The notes under the pieces: generated by a model
The model's input: only the letters and a program-made list of their open reading frames with translations
Told to the model about the DNA's origin: nothing
Databases searched by the model: none
Assembly: GCF_038049925.1 (NCBI RefSeq)
Contig: NZ_CP145809.1
Location: forward strand, 310,001 to 374,000
Reading direction: 5' to 3'
DNA from: Georgenia sp. M64
GTDB lineage: Bacteria; Actinomycetota; Actinomycetes; Actinomycetales; Actinomycetaceae
Length of the DNA: 64,000 nucleotides
Part shown: piece by piece, positions 15,821-24,355 of the stretch
Layout: each line of letters opens with the position of its first letter
Position numbering within the stretch: position 1 is the first letter of the stretch
Position numbers and translations under genes: made by a program

Positions 15821-17194
15821 GTGAAGATCACTGCGAAGAAGCGCGGCCTTTCCATGCTGGCGGGAGGTGCTGCGCTGGCCCTCGTCCTGACCGCCTGCGG
15901 CGGCGCCGACGACCTCGGTGGGGGCGGTGGCGGTGGCGGCGACGACGAGGCCACCGGCGGCGACACCGACTGCGCCGCCTTCGAGGAGTACGGCTCGTTC
16001 GACGGCGAGACCGTCTCGCTGTTCTCGTCCATCCGCGAGACCGAGGCGGACCAGCTCCAGGACACGTTCACCCAGTTCACCGAGTGCACCGGCATCACGG
16101 TCGAGCACAACGGCTCGGGTGAGTTCGAGCAGCAGATCGTCGTCCAGGCCGAGGGCGGCAACGCCCCCGACCTCGCGATCTTCCCGCAGCCCGGCCTGCT
16201 CTCGCGCATGGTGGGCGACGGCTACCTCGTCCCGGCGTCCGAGGCCGTCGAGGCCAACGCCGACGAGGGCTGGTCCGAGGACTGGAAGGCCTACGGCACG
16301 GTCGACGGCGAGTTCTACGCCGCGCCCCTCATGGCGAGCGTGAAGTCGTTCGTCTGGTACTCCCCGAGCGCCTTCGAGGAGGGTGGCTACGAGGTCCCCA
16401 CCACGTGGGACGACCTCATGGCCCTCACCGAGGAGATCGCCGCGACCGGCACCAAGCCGTGGTGCGCCGGCATCGAGTCCGGCGGCGCCACCGGCTGGCC
16501 CGCCACCGACTGGATCGAGGACATGGTCCTGCGCTCCGGCGGCGGCGACGTCTACGACCAGTGGGTCACCCACGAGATCCCGTTCAACGACCCGGCGATC
16601 GTCGAGGCGACCGACATGGCCGGCGCCATCCTCAAGAACGACGACTACGTCAACGGCGGCATCGGCGACTCCCGGTCCATCGCGACGACGTCGTTCAACG
16701 ACGGCGGCCTGCCCATCCTCGACGGTGAGTGCTACATGCACCGCCAGGCCTCCTTCTACGAGGCGCAGTGGCCCGAGGGCACCGACGTCAGCCCCGAGGG
16801 TGACGTCTTCGCCTTCTACCTCCCCGGCATGACCGAGGACGAGTCCCCGCTGCTCGTCGCCGGTGAGTTCGTCGGCGCGTTCAACGACAACGAGGCCACG
16901 CAGGCCGTCCAGGCCTACATGTCCTCCGGCGAGTGGGCCAACACCCGCGTCGAGATCGGTGGCGTGACCTCCGCCAACAGCGCGGTCGACCCCGAGCTCG
17001 CCTCGTCCGACGTGCTGCGCCTGGCGATCGAGCTGCTCCAGCAGGAGGACGCGGTCGCCCGCTTCGACGGCTCCGACCTCATGCCCTCCGCCGTCGGCGC
17101 CGGCTCCTTCTGGACCGGTATGACGCAGTGGATCGACGGCGAGGAGACCCAGACGGTGCTCGACCAGATCGAGGCCTCCTGGCCCGCCAGCTGA
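15821..17194 (+). CDS. sugar ABC transporter substrate-binding lipoprotein
   Basis: 457 residues. The lipoprotein signal ends in LVLTAC, with the lipidated Cys26, followed by a Gly/Asp linker. The mature part (VSLFSSIRETEADQLQ, EFEQQIVVQAEGGNAPDLAIFPQPGLL) is a family 1 extracellular solute-binding protein, similar to AglE/ThuE-type alpha-glucoside binders. It probably delivers an oligosaccharide to the two permeases encoded downstream. A GTG start preceded by GAGGAGG is preferred over the upstream ATG at 15782. No ATPase gene is in the operon, so a shared MsiK-like ATPase elsewhere is expected (inference). Confidence 0.9.
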   Translation: MKITAKKRGLSMLAGGAALALVLTACGGADDLGGGGGGGGDDEATGGDTDCAAFEEYGSFDGETVSLFSSIRETEADQLQDTFTQFTECTGITVEHNGSGEFEQQIVVQAEGGNAPDLAIFPQPGLLSRMVGDGYLVPASEAVEANADEGWSEDWKAYGTVDGEFYAAPLMASVKSFVWYSPSAFEEGGYEVPTTWDDLMALTEEIAATGTKPWCAGIESGGATGWPATDWIEDMVLRSGGGDVYDQWVTHEIPFNDPAIVEATDMAGAILKNDDYVNGGIGDSRSIATTSFNDGGLPILDGECYMHRQASFYEAQWPEGTDVSPEGDVFAFYLPGMTEDESPLLVAGEFVGAFNDNEATQAVQAYMSSGEWANTRVEIGGVTSANSAVDPELASSDVLRLAIELLQQEDAVARFDGSDLMPSAVGAGSFWTGMTQWIDGEETQTVLDQIEASWPAS

Positions 17195-17207
17195 CCATCG
17201 ACGTGAC

Positions 17208-17236
17208 AGGGGAGCGGTCCGTCGGGCCGCTCCCCT
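17208..17236 (+). terminator. intercistronic hairpin between binding protein and permease
   Basis: A perfect 10-bp stem AGGGGAGCGG/CCGCTCCCCT with a 9-nt loop lies 13 bp past the binding-protein stop. It probably attenuates read-through or stabilises the upstream message, favouring excess binding protein over permeases. Confidence 0.65.
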
Positions 17237-17275
17237 CTCCCGTCGGTGCCCCGTCCGTCGCCGAGGAGGGATGAG

Positions 17276-18259
17276 ATGGACTTCTTCCTGTTTTCCAAGA
17301 TCGGCCAGATGATCCTGGCCGTCCTCGTGTTCGCGGCCGTCGTCGCCCTCCTCATGGTGGTCGCGCGGCTCGCGGACAAGTACGCCGGGCGCTCCCGGAC
17401 CGCCTGGGCGCTGCTCGTCTTCGCCGGTCCCGCGGCGCTGCTGCTGGGCGTCGGCCTCATCTACCCCGCGATCCGCACGACGACGATGTCGTTCATGGAC
17501 AACCGGTCGGAGAACTGGGTCGGCCTGGCCAACTACGACTACGTCTTCAACAACCCCGACTCCATCCAGTCGTTCATCAACACGTTCTGGTGGGTCTTCC
17601 TCGTCCCGATCGTCTCGACGTCGGTCGGGCTGCTCTACGCGATCCTCGTGGACGGCAAGCGGTTCGAGAAGCAGGCCAAGTCCCTGCTGTTCATGCCGAT
17701 GGCGATCTCGTTCGTCGGCGCCGGCATCATCTGGAAGTTCGTGTACGAGTACCGCGGGGCGGAGCAGACCCAGATCGGCCTGCTCAACGCGATCCTCGTG
17801 GGCCTCGGCATCGAGCCGGTCCGGTTCCTCCAGGACGGCCCGTGGAACACGTTCTTCCTCATCCTCATCATGATCTGGATCCAGGCCGGTTTCGCCATGG
17901 TGCTCCTCTCGGCCTCGATCAAGGCGATCCCGAACGACATCGTCGAGGCGGCGCGTCTGGACGGGGTCAACCCGTGGCAGATGTTCCGCTCGATCACGGT
18001 GCCCTCGATCCGGCCGACCCTCGTGGTGGTCCTCACGACGATCTCGATCGCCACGCTGAAGATCTTCGACATCACCCGTACCGTCACCGGTGCGCGGTTC
18101 GGCACCCAGGTGCTCGCGAACCAGATGTACGACCAGTCGTTCACCTTCGGCAACAACGGCGTCGGCTCGGCGACGGCGGTGATCATCTTCGTCCTGGTGA
18201 TCCCGATCATCGTCTACAACGTCCGCCAGATGCTGAAGAACAAGGAGGTCCGGGGATGA
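17276..18259 (+). CDS. sugar ABC transporter permease (first)
   Basis: 327 residues and about eight membrane segments; an extra N-terminal pair precedes the usual six, as in AglF-type permeases. The EAA coupling loop is visible as EAARLDGVNPWQMFRSITVPSIRP near residue 225. ATG at 17276 is chosen because GAGGAGGG ends 5 nt before it. It ends in an ATGA overlap with the second permease gene. Confidence 0.9.
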   Translation: MDFFLFSKIGQMILAVLVFAAVVALLMVVARLADKYAGRSRTAWALLVFAGPAALLLGVGLIYPAIRTTTMSFMDNRSENWVGLANYDYVFNNPDSIQSFINTFWWVFLVPIVSTSVGLLYAILVDGKRFEKQAKSLLFMPMAISFVGAGIIWKFVYEYRGAEQTQIGLLNAILVGLGIEPVRFLQDGPWNTFFLILIMIWIQAGFAMVLLSASIKAIPNDIVEAARLDGVNPWQMFRSITVPSIRPTLVVVLTTISIATLKIFDITRTVTGARFGTQVLANQMYDQSFTFGNNGVGSATAVIIFVLVIPIIVYNVRQMLKNKEVRG

Positions 18260-19194
18260 CCAGCAACCCGAGCGCGCTCGCGACGCCCGCGTCGGCCGAG
18301 ACGGCCCGTCACGCCCCCCGCGTCTCCGCGGCCTCCCGCACCAAGACGATGCTGACCTCCAAGATCGCCTCCGCCGTCGCGATCTTCATCGCGTTCGTGT
18401 GGACGGTCCCGACGGTGGGCCTGCTCATCAGCTCGGTGCGCCCCGAGGGGGAGATCCGCACGACGGGCTGGTGGAGCTTCTTCACCGACCCGACCTTCAC
18501 GATGGAGAACTACCAGGAGGTCCTCTTCGGGCGCGCGTCCTCCGGCGCCCTGGCGAACTTCTTCATGAACTCCCTCACCATCACGGTGCCCGCGACGGTC
18601 ATCCCGCTGGTCATCGCGACCATGGCGGCCTACGCGTTCTCGGTGATGCAGTGGAAGGGCCGGGACACCGTCTTCGTCATCGTCTTCGCCCTCCAGATCG
18701 TCCCGCTCCAGATGGCGCTCATCCCGCTGCTGCGGATCTTCTCGGGCACGGAGCTGGCCGACGACTTCCCGTTCCTGCCGATCTGGGTGGCGCACGCCTC
18801 GTTCGGTCTGCCGCTGGCGATCTTCCTGCTGCACAACTTCATGTCCGAGGTGCCCAAGGAGCTCATCGAGGCCGCCCGCGTCGACGGCGCCGGGCACGTC
18901 ACGGTGTTCTTCCGGGTGATGATGCCCCTCATGGTTCCCGCCATCGCGAGCTTCGCGATCTTCCAGTTCCTGTGGGTGTGGAACGACCTGCTCGTCGGTC
19001 TGACCTTCTCCGGCGGCAACAACCAGATCCAGCCGCTCACGGCGCGCCTGTCCGAGATGGCCGGCTCGCGCGGGCAGGACTGGCACCTGCTCACGTCCGG
19101 CGCGTTCGTCTCCATGATCGTCCCGCTCATCGTGTTCTTCGCGCTGCAGCGGTACTTCGTGCGCGGACTCCTCGCGGGCTCCGTCAAGGGCTGA
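18256..19194 (+). CDS. sugar ABC transporter permease (second)
   Basis: 312 residues, six membrane segments in MalG-like order. The EAA loop is EAARVDGAGHVTVFFRVMMPLMVP, and the C-terminus (FVRGLLAGSVKG) matches the conserved MalG-type end. The N-terminal 35 residues are polar and probably cytoplasmic. It is translationally coupled (ATGA) to the first permease, with which it forms the heterodimeric channel for the upstream binding protein. A strong hairpin follows. Confidence 0.92.
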   Translation: MTSNPSALATPASAETARHAPRVSAASRTKTMLTSKIASAVAIFIAFVWTVPTVGLLISSVRPEGEIRTTGWWSFFTDPTFTMENYQEVLFGRASSGALANFFMNSLTITVPATVIPLVIATMAAYAFSVMQWKGRDTVFVIVFALQIVPLQMALIPLLRIFSGTELADDFPFLPIWVAHASFGLPLAIFLLHNFMSEVPKELIEAARVDGAGHVTVFFRVMMPLMVPAIASFAIFQFLWVWNDLLVGLTFSGGNNQIQPLTARLSEMAGSRGQDWHLLTSGAFVSMIVPLIVFFALQRYFVRGLLAGSVKG

Positions 19195-19218
19195 CCCGCC
19201 GGGCGGAAGGTCCCGCGC

Positions 19219-19270
19219 GCACCGAGGCCGCCGTGCCCCACCCTGGAGTGGTGGCCGGCGGCCTCGGTGC
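19219..19270 (+). terminator. hairpin terminator of sugar ABC operon
   Basis: A perfect 14-bp stem (GCACCGAGGCCGCC / GGCGGCCTCGGTGC) with a 24-nt loop lies 24 bp after the permease stop. Confidence 0.75.
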
Positions 19271-19316
19271 GTCACGGGGCCCATCGGACGCCGGGTCCGA
19301 CGGGCGGAGGTCTCAG

Positions 19317-20108
19317 ATGGGTCGCACCGACCTGCTCGGCGGCACACTCCCGGTGCTGACGTTCGGCCGCGGCCCGGACCTCGTCGTCCTGCCCGGACTC
19401 GAGGCCGCGAGCGGCAACCCGACCGGCCTGGCCCGCCGGATGGAGGAGGCCCGCTACGCGGCGTACGCGCGGACCCGGACCGTGCACGTGGTGCGCCGTC
19501 CGGTGGGCATCGCACCGGGCACGACCATGGCCGACCTCGCCGGCTCCCTCGCGTGCGCGATCACCGCGGACCTCAGCACCTCCGTGGACGTCATGGGTAT
19601 CTCCACGGGCGGGTCGCTCGCCCTGCAGCTCGCCGTCGACCACCCGCAGGTGGTGCGCCGGCTGGTGCTGGTCTCCGCGGCTGCCCGGCTCCACGACGAC
19701 GCCCGCGCCACGCAGCGACGGTGGGCCGAGCGGGTGCGGGCCGGCCGACGCCGGCGGGCCGCGGCCGGGCAGGCCGAGCTCATGGGCGCCAGTGCGGCGG
19801 GAGTCGCGTTCTGGCGGGCGGCGCTGTGGCTCGGCGCTCCGCTCGTGGTCCCGGACGACCCCACCGACCTGCTGCGCACGGTCGAGGCCGAGGACTCCTA
19901 CGACGTCACCGCCCGGCTCGGCGAGGTCACCGCACCGACGCTGCTGGTCGCCGGGGCCCGCGACGGCAACTACGGCGCGGACCTCCTGCGGCGCACCGCG
20001 GCGGGGATCCCCGGTGCCCGCCTGCGCCTCCACCCCCGCTATGGCCACGCCGCCGCGACGAGCAGCCGCCGCGTGCCGGCGATGGTGCTGGACTTCCTCG
20101 CCGGGTGA
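19317..20108 (+). CDS. alpha/beta-hydrolase
   Basis: 263 residues. The nucleophile elbow is GISTGGS (Ser near residue 99) and the late catalytic segment is LVAGARDGNYG, then HPRYGHAAA for the His. The fold order matches soluble alpha/beta-hydrolases of the esterase/peroxidase-like group. No cap-domain signature points to a substrate. ATG at 19317 is preceded by GGAGG. The gene stands alone between the sugar ABC operon and the convergent oxidoreductase. Confidence 0.8.
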   Translation: MGRTDLLGGTLPVLTFGRGPDLVVLPGLEAASGNPTGLARRMEEARYAAYARTRTVHVVRRPVGIAPGTTMADLAGSLACAITADLSTSVDVMGISTGGSLALQLAVDHPQVVRRLVLVSAAARLHDDARATQRRWAERVRAGRRRRAAAGQAELMGASAAGVAFWRAALWLGAPLVVPDDPTDLLRTVEAEDSYDVTARLGEVTAPTLLVAGARDGNYGADLLRRTAAGIPGARLRLHPRYGHAAATSSRRVPAMVLDFLAG

Positions 20109-20227
20109 GGCCGCTGGGGGACGAAGCTCTCCTGCGACCGTCCCGCGCCGCCGCTCCTCGTCCGCCGGCGCCGCGTCGGCCCGGGCTGCGTCCGCGCCGC
20201 GTCCGCCCGCGCCGGCGTCCCGGCTCG

Positions 20228-21193
20228 TCAGGGGACGAGCAGGACCTTGCCGAACACCGCCCCGTCACGCAGGAGCGCGTGGGCGCGCTCGGCCTCGGCG
20301 AGCGGCACCCGCTCCTGGACGAGCGGCCGCACGCGTCCGTCCTCGACCATCGGCCAGACGTGCTCGCGCACCTCGGCGACGACCGCGGCCTTCTCCGCGA
20401 CCGGCCGGGCCCGCAGGGTCGTGGCGTGGATGCTCGCCCGCCGGGTCATGAGGGCGCCGAGGTCCAGCTCGCCGCGCCGGCCCTGCTGCGTCCCGATGAC
20501 CACGAGGCGGCCGCCCGTCGCGAGCATCTCGACGTTGGCCGCCAGTGCGCCGGCGCCGAGGACGTCGAGGACGACGTCGACGCCCCGGCCGTGCGTCGCC
20601 TCCCGCACCGCCGCCGTGACGTCCTCCGTGCGGTGGTCGACGGCGACGTCGGCGCCGAGCTCGCGGCACCGCGCCGTCCGCTCCGGGCCGCCCGCCGTGG
20701 TGATGACCTGGGCGCCCAGCGCCGCGGCGATCTGGATCGCGGCCGAACCGACGCCACCGGAGCCGCCGTGGACGAGCACGGTCTCGCCGGCGCGCAGCCC
20801 GCCGGTCATGACGAGGTTCGACCAGGCCGTGCACACCGCCTCGGGCAGGGCCGCGGCGTCGACCAGGTCCACCCCCGCGGGGACGGGGAGGAGCTGCCCG
20901 GCGGGCACGGCCACGAGCTCGGCGTAGCCGCCGCCGGCGAGGAGGGCGGCCACCTCGTCGCCGACCGTCCAGCCGGTGACGCCCTCGCCCACGGCGGCCA
21001 CCGTGCCGGCGGCCTCGAGCCCCAGGACGTCGCTGGCCCCCGCCGGGGGCGGGTAGTGGCCGGCGCGCTGGAGCAGGTCGGCCCGGTTGACCCCGGCCGC
21101 GGCGACCCGCACGAGCACCTCACCCGGTCCGGCCTCCGGGTCGGGCAGGTCGGTGAGCGTCAGGGTCTGGTCCTCGGTGGTGATGGCGCGCAT
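20228..21193 (-). CDS. zinc-independent NAD(P)H:quinone oxidoreductase (MDR family)
   Basis: 321 residues. The N-terminal GroES-like domain (ITTEDQTLTLTDLPDPEAGPGEVLVRVAAAGVNRADLLQ) and the Rossmann fold HGGSGGVGSAAIQIA place it in the medium-chain dehydrogenase/quinone oxidoreductase (QorA, PIG3-like) group. The zinc-ligand set of alcohol dehydrogenases is absent. It reduces quinones or enones with NADPH in the cytosol. CAGGA provides a Shine-Dalgarno for the ATG at 21193. Confidence 0.9.
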   Translation of the reverse strand: MRAITTEDQTLTLTDLPDPEAGPGEVLVRVAAAGVNRADLLQRAGHYPPPAGASDVLGLEAAGTVAAVGEGVTGWTVGDEVAALLAGGGYAELVAVPAGQLLPVPAGVDLVDAAALPEAVCTAWSNLVMTGGLRAGETVLVHGGSGGVGSAAIQIAAALGAQVITTAGGPERTARCRELGADVAVDHRTEDVTAAVREATHGRGVDVVLDVLGAGALAANVEMLATGGRLVVIGTQQGRRGELDLGALMTRRASIHATTLRARPVAEKAAVVAEVREHVWPMVEDGRVRPLVQERVPLAEAERAHALLRDGAVFGKVLLVP

Positions 21194-21273
21194 GCCGCCA
21201 TCCTGCCGGGAACGGCACAGGCGCGCGGCCCCTAGACTTGTGCGGCGTCGCCGTCGGGCTCCCGGGGCGGCGA

Positions 21274-21361
21274 GGAGGGCTGACAGAGCGGCCGAATGTG
21301 ACGGTCTTGAAAACCGTTGTGCGGTAACCCCGCACCAAGGGTTCGAATCCCTTGCCCTCCG
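21274..21361 (+). tRNA. tRNA-Ser (anticodon TGA)
   Basis: An 88-nt class II tRNA. The acceptor stem is GGAGGGC/GCCCTCC, and the anticodon stem ACGGT/ACCGT carries a TGA anticodon in its loop. The long variable arm is TGCGG..CCGCA, followed by the T-loop GTTCGAATC. CCA is not encoded. It reads UCN serine codons. Confidence 0.95.
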
Positions 21362-21453
21362 CAGGTGCGGACCCGGCCCGGGTGGGGGAGCCGCACGGTC
21401 GCGACGCCGGCACTGCCCTTGACGGGGCCGCGCCCACCGGGCAGGTTCGCGGC

Positions 21454-22050
21454 ATGGGCGAGGACCGCGAGGCGATCTACTTCGACGGCCCCGCGGCGTG
21501 GCGGTCCTGGCTCGAGGAGAACCACGCCACCGAGCGTGAGGTCTGGGTCGGCTACTGGAAGAAGAGCAGCGGCCGGGCCGTCCTCACGTGGAGCGAGGCG
21601 GTGGACCAGGCCCTCTGCTTCGGCTGGATCGACGGCGTGCGCCAGAGCGTCGACGACGATCGCAGCAGACAGCGGTTCACCCCTCGGCGCGCCAGGAGCA
21701 GCTGGAGCCGGATCAACGTCGCCAAGGTCTCGGCCCTCGAGGAGCAGGGGCTGATGACCCCCGCCGGCCGAGCCGCGTTCGAGGCCCGGGTGCCGGAGCG
21801 GGAGGGGGTCTACACCTACGAGAACGGCGCGGTGGAGCTGCCCCCGGCGTACGCCGCGCAGCTCGCCGCCTCACCTCGAGCGCAGGCGTTCTTCGAGGCC
21901 CGGCGACCGTCGTACCGCAAGATCGCGAGGCAGTGGGTCATGTCGGCCAAGCGGGAGAGCACCCGCGACCGGCGGATGGCCGAGCTCGTGGCCGACTGCG
22001 AGGCGGGCCGGCTGATCCGTCCCCAGCGCTACGGCGCCGACGCCGGGTAG
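21454..22050 (+). CDS. YdeI/OmpD-associated family protein
   Basis: 198 residues, containing the family signature EVWVGYWKKSSG, then WSEAVDQALCFGWIDG and RFTPRRARSSWSRINVAKV. The C-terminal part (RKIARQWVMSAKRESTRDRRMAELV) is helical. These proteins are widespread in actinobacteria and their biochemical role is not established. ATG at 21454 lies about 90 bp after the tRNA-Ser gene. A tandem repeat begins right after the stop. Confidence 0.88.
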   Translation: MGEDREAIYFDGPAAWRSWLEENHATEREVWVGYWKKSSGRAVLTWSEAVDQALCFGWIDGVRQSVDDDRSRQRFTPRRARSSWSRINVAKVSALEEQGLMTPAGRAAFEARVPEREGVYTYENGAVELPPAYAAQLAASPRAQAFFEARRPSYRKIARQWVMSAKRESTRDRRMAELVADCEAGRLIRPQRYGADAG

Positions 22051-22338
22051 CGACGGCACCTGGTCGCGCTGACGCCGGGTAGCGACGGCACCGGGAAGCG
22101 ACGGCACGGGTGGCCGCCGGCACCGGGAAGCGACGGCACGGGTGGCCGCCGGCACCGGGAAGCGACGGCACGGGTGGCCGCCGGCACCGGGAAGCGACGG
22201 CACGGGTGGCCGCCGGCACCGCGATGCGACGGCACGGGTGAGCGCCGGCCCGCGGCACCCCGGACGGGGACCTTCGGCCCCGGCGCGCGCGGCGCCTGTC
22301 CGGTTGCATGGGGCACCAGCCCCGCGACGGAAGAAGCC
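22051..22338. repeat. 32-bp tandem repeat array in intergenic region
   Basis: Five contiguous copies of a 32-bp unit (start ACCGGGAAGCGACGGCACGG) begin at 22090, 22122, 22154, 22186 and 22218; the last has two or three changes. Degenerate half-units (GGGTAGCGACGGCAC) lie at about 22048-22090. There are no spacers between units, so it is not a CRISPR. From 22250 to the next start nothing else is seen. Confidence 0.9.
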
Positions 22339-23490
22339 ATGGACGTCGAACCCGCACGGCCCGCCGCCCCGCCCGCCGCCCCACCCTTCCCCGCCCCGCG
22401 CGCGGCCACGGCGCCGTCTGTGCGCTGCCCGTTCTCGCTCACGGCCGAGCGGATCGCCCACATGCTCAACCTCGAGCTCGCCGACCACCCGGTCTACGAC
22501 GGCCTCGAGCTGCAGTGGTTCGACGACGACGTGCACGGCACCGGCATGCTCGCCTTCCTCTCGCGCCGGGCCGGCCGCGCGGTGGACTACTACGCCCAGC
22601 CGGGGCTGCGCCTGGACCCAGCCGGCTACCGGATCGGCGGCGGCACACGGTCGTGGAACGAGACCGAGTTCGCCGTCGCCCGGCTCGAGGTCGCCGACGA
22701 CGGCGTCGACGCGCACGTGCGGTTCACCGACGTCGACGGCCGCGCCGTCGAGGTGCGCGTCCTCGACCGCGACGGCCGGAAGCGCCGCCGGGCGGCGCTC
22801 CTCGCCCCGGTGAGCGCCGCCGTCGAGCGGCCCGAGTCGATGCTCCTGGTGTGGATGACCGACTTCGATCTCGTCCACGTCGGACCGACGCGGCCGGTCG
22901 TGCGCATCGAGGGGCAGGACGCGGCCATCGGACGGCTCCCGGGGGAGCGGCTGCACCGCCGTCACCTCATCAAGTACGCGGGCTCGCTGTGCGCGGTGAC
23001 GCTCAACCGGAACCACGACGGCCCGCTGGCCACCGCTCGGGATGCGACCGGCACCGGCTCCGCGCAGAGCCCTGACGGTTCCGGCGACGCCGGCACCGCC
23101 GTCCTCGGCGCCGACGCCGACGGGCACCGCGCCCGGGTCGTGCTCGACCCCGCGCTGCCCGACCTCACCTCGGTGACGGACGGGGCCACGACGACCGGAC
23201 GCTGGCGCGTCACCGTCGACGGTGCCCGCCTCACGGGCGGGCGATGGTGGGTGCGGCGGGTCGGTGACCGGGCCGACCTTCGGCTGGACGTGAGCGAGCG
23301 GTGGCGGCCCCGCAGGCTGCCCCTGCTCATGCAGGTGGTCACCACCGTCGCCCCCGTCTTCCGGCGCTGGCCCACCACGTACCGGTGGCGTGCGCGAGTC
23401 GAGCTCGGCCCGGCGCCGGCGATGACCTCGAGGTGGGAACGGGTGGGCGGCGAGCGCGGGGCCGGGTACCGCCGTCTCACCGGCTCCTGA
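22339..23490 (+). CDS. conserved hypothetical protein
   Basis: 383 residues, soluble. I do not recognise a named domain. It has a Pro/Ala-rich N-terminus, then a beta-rich body (HMLNLELADHPVYDGLELQWFDDD, RIEGQDAAIGRLPGERLHRRHLIKYAG) and a basic C-terminus. ATG at 22339 is chosen over an in-frame ATG at 22174, because the latter would translate the 32-bp repeat. Codon bias supports coding. It may belong to uncharacterised actinobacterial carbohydrate- or lipid-handling beta proteins, but this is a guess. Confidence 0.65.
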   Translation: MDVEPARPAAPPAAPPFPAPRAATAPSVRCPFSLTAERIAHMLNLELADHPVYDGLELQWFDDDVHGTGMLAFLSRRAGRAVDYYAQPGLRLDPAGYRIGGGTRSWNETEFAVARLEVADDGVDAHVRFTDVDGRAVEVRVLDRDGRKRRRAALLAPVSAAVERPESMLLVWMTDFDLVHVGPTRPVVRIEGQDAAIGRLPGERLHRRHLIKYAGSLCAVTLNRNHDGPLATARDATGTGSAQSPDGSGDAGTAVLGADADGHRARVVLDPALPDLTSVTDGATTTGRWRVTVDGARLTGGRWWVRRVGDRADLRLDVSERWRPRRLPLLMQVVTTVAPVFRRWPTTYRWRARVELGPAPAMTSRWERVGGERGAGYRRLTGS

Positions 23491-23570
23491 GCCGCCCGAG
23501 GTCCGCGGCGGTCACGGCGCCGTGCGTTTTTGACCGGCGCACCGGTCCGGGTAACCTGTGGGAGGGACTT

Positions 23571-23662
23571 GGAGACGTCGCATAGTCAGGTCTAGTGCGC
23601 ATCCCTGCTAAGGATGTGACGGGGCAACCCGTCCGTGGGTTCAAATCCCACCGTCTCCGCCA
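23571..23662 (+). tRNA. tRNA-Ser (anticodon GCT), CCA encoded
   Basis: The acceptor stem is GGAGACG/CGTCTCC. The anticodon stem CATCC/GGATG has loop CTGCTAA, so the anticodon is GCT and it reads AGY. The variable arm is ACGGGGCAACCCGT and the T-loop GTTCAAATC. The discriminator G is followed by an encoded CCA ending at 23662. Confidence 0.95.
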
Positions 23663-23669
23663 GCGTCCG

Positions 23670-23701
23670 AAGGGGCCGCGAACCTCGGTTCGCGGCCCCT
23701 T
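23670..23701. terminator. strong hairpin terminator after tRNA-Ser
   Basis: A perfect 14-bp stem AAGGGGCCGCGAAC/GTTCGCGGCCCCTT with a CTCG tetraloop lies 7 bp after the tRNA. It lies between convergent units and can serve both strands. Confidence 0.85.
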
Positions 23702-23755
23702 CCGTGCCCGCGGCGTGGGGAACCGGACTCGCCGTCCGAGCGAGTGCTCGAACCG

Positions 23756-24355
23756 CTAGAGCACGTGCTGGAGCAGCTGGGCCGCCGTCACCCGCACGTC
23801 CCGGCCCTCGCTCAGGGCCGAGACGGCCGCGCCGTCGACGACGGCGATGACCAGCTCCGGTGGGCACTCGCTGCGGACCTGGCGCAGCACCCTGACCAGC
23901 GCACCGTTGAGGCGGTCTCGGCCCGTTCGGTAGGACCGCGTCACGGGAGCGGAGCGTGCTGCCGCGATCAGCTGGAGGTAGTGGCCGAGGAGCTCGTCGC
24001 CCTCCGGCAGGCAGGCCCGTAGGACAAGAGCCGTCACGGTCTCGCGGTCGGTCGGTGGTGGGTCGGCCTCCACCTCCTCTGCGACCGCTTCAGCCCGTGA
24101 CGCCCACAGGCCGATGTTGATCCGGCCGGCTTCGCCGAGCAGCTCATCGAGGCTCTCGTAGTAGTAGGTCGTCAGGGACAGCGAGCAGCCCACGCGACGG
24201 GCGACGGTGCGGTGCGAGACGCCGCCCGGGCCCTCCTCGCGCAGGATGGCCGCTGCGGCCTCGGCGATCTCCGCCCGTCTCCTGCCGCCCCGGTCCGAAC
24301 CGCCCTGGCGGGCAGTCGTCCGCTGGGCGACCGCTGAGCGGGTCTGTCCACTCAT
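23756..24355 (-). CDS. TetR-family regulator
   Basis: 199 residues. The HTH covers about residues 28-70 (RRAEIAEAAAAILREEGPGGVSHRTVARRVGCSLSLTTYYYESLDELLGEA), with the usual TetR recognition helix. The C-terminal ligand and dimer domain is helical and does not reveal a ligand. Its ATG overlaps the stop of the ArgR-like gene (ATGA), so it is co-translated with argB and that gene. It is therefore probably a local regulator of the arginine/guanidino block; an amidine or arginine-derived ligand is only an inference. Confidence 0.88.
   Translation of the reverse strand: MSGQTRSAVAQRTTARQGGSDRGGRRRAEIAEAAAAILREEGPGGVSHRTVARRVGCSLSLTTYYYESLDELLGEAGRINIGLWASRAEAVAEEVEADPPPTDRETVTALVLRACLPEGDELLGHYLQLIAAARSAPVTRSYRTGRDRLNGALVRVLRQVRSECPPELVIAVVDGAAVSALSEGRDVRVTAAQLLQHVL

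Noticed and set aside
22090-22249. Regular repeats that might be a CRISPR array
   Set aside because: Units abut with no spacers and differ by point changes. No cas genes are nearby. The same holds for 5136-5292 and 10933-11027.
22174-22338. N-terminal extension of the 22.3-kb hypothetical protein
   Set aside because: The in-frame extension translates the 32-bp tandem repeat. ATG 22339 begins the plausible protein.
23592-23867. Minus-strand frame across tRNA-Ser(GCT)
   Set aside because: It runs antisense through the tRNA and its terminator, so it is not a gene.
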